Positions 53,121 to 54,783 of a stretch of DNA of 54,783 nt are shown one piece after another; the first letter of the stretch is position 1; every line of letters begins with the position of its first letter. This DNA comes from UMGS1889 sp900556055 (GTDB lineage Bacteria; Bacillota; Clostridia; Oscillospirales; Ruminococcaceae), in assembly GCA_902463265.1 (NCBI GenBank), contig CABQEV010000014.1:1-54783 (forward strand). Reading direction: 5' to 3'. Position numbers and translations under genes: made by a program. The notes under the pieces were generated by a model. That model was not told the origin of the DNA, ran no database searches, and saw nothing but the letters and a program-made list of their open reading frames with translations.

Positions 53121-53912
53121 GTGATAATAAGAAGTTCAGCCGTCAACTCGGGGAAAATTTACAGCAGCGATCTTATAAGCGCCGCCGCAGATCAGTTAAG
53201 TCTCGATTACAACTGCTGTTCAGAGGATTTTTTCCGCAGGACGAACAAGACCGTGCTTTCAAAATTCTGCTACGGGCGGAGGAATTTCCGTTCCGAGCCT
53301 GAATTTTTCAAGGCGGCGACATTCGGGAACTGCGTTGTTGCGTCCGTTTCGCCGGAGATGTTTGATTTCACGGAGGATCTGCTGAACTGCGGCGAAGGCA
53401 TACGCCTGTTTGACGGCAAGGGGATAAGCGAGATCAACCGTGAGCTTGCGGGCTACGGCTACACGCTTGGAATGTTTGCGCAGCATTATCTGCCGAAAAC
53501 GCCGTACAACTACATAAACCGCACGGGATATCCGCTGAGATTTTACGAAGGCGGGGACATAGCGGAGCTTTATAAATACACGGACTTTCAGAATGCACTG
53601 CTTTATGACTGCATGGGCAAGAGGCGTGACGTGCTTGCGGTCTGTGCTATGAACGGGAACACTGTCATGGGCATGGCGGGGGCGAGCAATGACAGCGACA
53701 AATTCTGGCAGATAGGTGTAGATGTCAGACCGCCGTTTCGCGGAAAGGGCGTAGCGCAGGCGGTAGTATCGGCACTGACATCGGAGATATTTCTGAGGAA
53801 AGCGATACCGTATTACGGGACATGGATGGGGAACATAGCATCGCAGAATGTGGCATTGAAGTGCGGGTTTTACCCGGCATGGACGGAAGTAATAGCGACA
53901 CCGATGCAATAA
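53121..53912 (+). CDS. GNAT-family N-acetyltransferase (GTG start)
   Basis: This encodes 263 residues from GTG 53121 with AAAGGAG seven bases upstream. The C-terminal half carries the acetyl-CoA fold: VMGMAGASND, IGVDVRPPFRGKGVAQAVVSAL (P-loop RGKGVA) and NIASQNVALKCGFYPAW. The N-terminal 120 residues are a less conserved extension. The substrate is unknown. Repeat copy 6 begins within about ten bases of the stop. Confidence 0.88.
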   Translation: MIIRSSAVNSGKIYSSDLISAAADQLSLDYNCCSEDFFRRTNKTVLSKFCYGRRNFRSEPEFFKAATFGNCVVASVSPEMFDFTEDLLNCGEGIRLFDGKGISEINRELAGYGYTLGMFAQHYLPKTPYNYINRTGYPLRFYEGGDIAELYKYTDFQNALLYDCMGKRRDVLAVCAMNGNTVMGMAGASNDSDKFWQIGVDVRPPFRGKGVAQAVVSALTSEIFLRKAIPYYGTWMGNIASQNVALKCGFYPAWTEVIATPMQ

Positions 53913-53918
53913 TCGCAC

Positions 53919-54783
53919 AGCGGGGTGTGCAAATGGAGCTTTGTGTTTTTTTGATGGGAGAACTGCTCAGGCAGTTCTCCTTTTGCTTTTTATATTCAGG
54001 TGAACAGCACCAACAGACCCGCACCAAAACTAAAAAGCGTTGGGGTCCAGCCCTTTGGCTTTGGAAAGGGCTGGTCGCTCCCGCAGGAGCGAAACTCCGC
54101 AAGCAGCAGTCAAAAATTCGCTTACATAAAGAGAAGCAAAAGCGTCAATCCAAACACGGAACGCACAAAGCAACATATCCAAAAGCCGCATGCAGACAAA
54201 ACAATCAGTAGAACCACTATCCCACACATCAATCCAAAGAACCAAAGAGCATCTATCCTGCATGCGGCGTATTGACCGATAACATCGCCGAACGGCGATA
54301 ATGTATCGGTCAACCGCCGACAGGCGGCGGAAGGTCGCAAGCTAACCGATATCCGCAGAACAAAAGCATTTCACTTGGCTTGCGGTTCTGCTTGAATTTC
54401 GGGGCTTTGTGGGGGCTGTATTCTGCGGGTTTATCGAACCAAGTGACCTTCCGCCGTTTCTTGCGAAACGGTTGACCGATGCATAGCCTCCCGCAGGCGG
54501 TCGGCTGTTTTCGGTCAATGCCGCATGCAGAATAGATGCTCTACACTTCCTTTTTTGGCTGTGCAGAATAGCGGGTCTGCTGTTTCTTTTTCTGCATGCG
54601 GCTTTTTTTATTTGCGGCTTTGTGCGGTGCATTTAGTTTTTCTTTATCTGTGTTTGAGCTGATAGTTTTGCTTCTCTTTATGTTAGCGAATTTTTGATTG
54701 CTGCTTGCGGAGTTTCGCTCCTGCGGGAGCGACCAGCCCTTGCCAAAGCCCAAGGGCTGGACCCCAACGCTTTTTAGTTTGGG
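53919..54783. repeat. Structured mosaic repeat, copy 6 (right end cut by window)
   Basis: A degenerate start (53919-53950) is followed by the T-tailed hairpin GGAGAACTGC-tcag-GCAGTTCTCC (53957-53980). CCAGCCCTTT/AAAGGGCTGG and TCGCTCC-cgca-GGAGCGA stems (54047-54092) and the CCGCATGCAG pair come next. TTGACCGATA/TATCGGTCAA (about 54272-54313) leads to the GATATCCGCAG centre (54346). The reverse arm, from 54446 to the window end, has the other TTGACCGA form and TCGCTCC/GGAGCGA again. Both arms carry the TCGCTCC variant, as if the arms evolve together. Confidence 0.85.

Overview
The window looks like chromosomal DNA of a low-to-mid GC Firmicute, most likely a Ruminococcus-type gut or rumen Oscillospiraceae. 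The evidence is a secreted GH5 endoglucanase, a GH95 fucosidase, sugar ABC importers of the type that share an ATPase encoded elsewhere, a six-subunit Rnf complex, T-box control of thrS and pheST, and clostridial small proteins (DUF1934, NusG domain II, Gx transporter). No species can be named from this sequence alone. Apart from the repeats there is no phage, plasmid or CRISPR signature.

Layout. 1-528: a long structured repeat (copy 1). 528-5214, minus: GH95 glycosidase, PhoB-type regulator and PhoR-type kinase in one unit. 5314-6400: repeat copy 2. 6541-17971, minus: an eight-gene sugar-uptake operon (giant solute-binding protein, two permease pairs, a membrane-anchored NHL/TPR propeller protein, a YIP1-like membrane protein and a DUF5696 exoprotein) driven by a consensus promoter. 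18500-22140: three short antitoxin-like loci around a wall-anchored, alanine-rich surface protein. 22159-25060, minus: thrS with a T-box leader that contains repeat copy 3. 25126-28600, plus: rny with a long leader, then an O-antigen-ligase-like membrane protein whose last codons lie in repeat copy 4 (28559-29288). 29345-33030, minus: pheST with its T-box. 33487-40227, minus: apbE, NusG-II, Gx transporter and rnfCDGEAB. 40466-42831, minus: DHH phosphoesterase and GH5 cellulase. 43001-44040: repeat copy 5. 44057-47703, minus: ddl, murI, DUF1934 and a homocysteine methyltransferase-like gene. 47812-47977: a small hairpin element in a divergent promoter region. 48066-53912, plus: thioesterase, lipoprotein, tRNA-Pro, DUF554, tRNA-Thr, tRNA-Tyr, typA and GNAT. 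53919-54783: repeat copy 6, cut by the window end.

The most unusual content is the repeat family. Six copies occupy close to a tenth of the window. Each is a mosaic of hairpin modules, and complete copies fold back on themselves (forward arm, palindromic centre, reverse arm). Several stems differ between copies by paired, compensating changes. Five copies lie directly 3' of a gene and present hairpin-plus-T-tract modules to transcription leaving that gene. The one copy inside a transcribed leader (thrS) lacks those modules. I read the family as a mobile or amplified structured-RNA or transcription-insulator element that I do not recognise as described. The second candidate for a new system is the eight-gene uptake operon, in which a propeller/TPR protein, a YIP1-like protein and a DUF5696 protein sit between two permease pairs.

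The gene set fits a plant-polysaccharide-degrading anaerobe: secreted cellulase and fucosidase activity, sugar import, and Rnf-based energy conservation with ApbE flavinylation.
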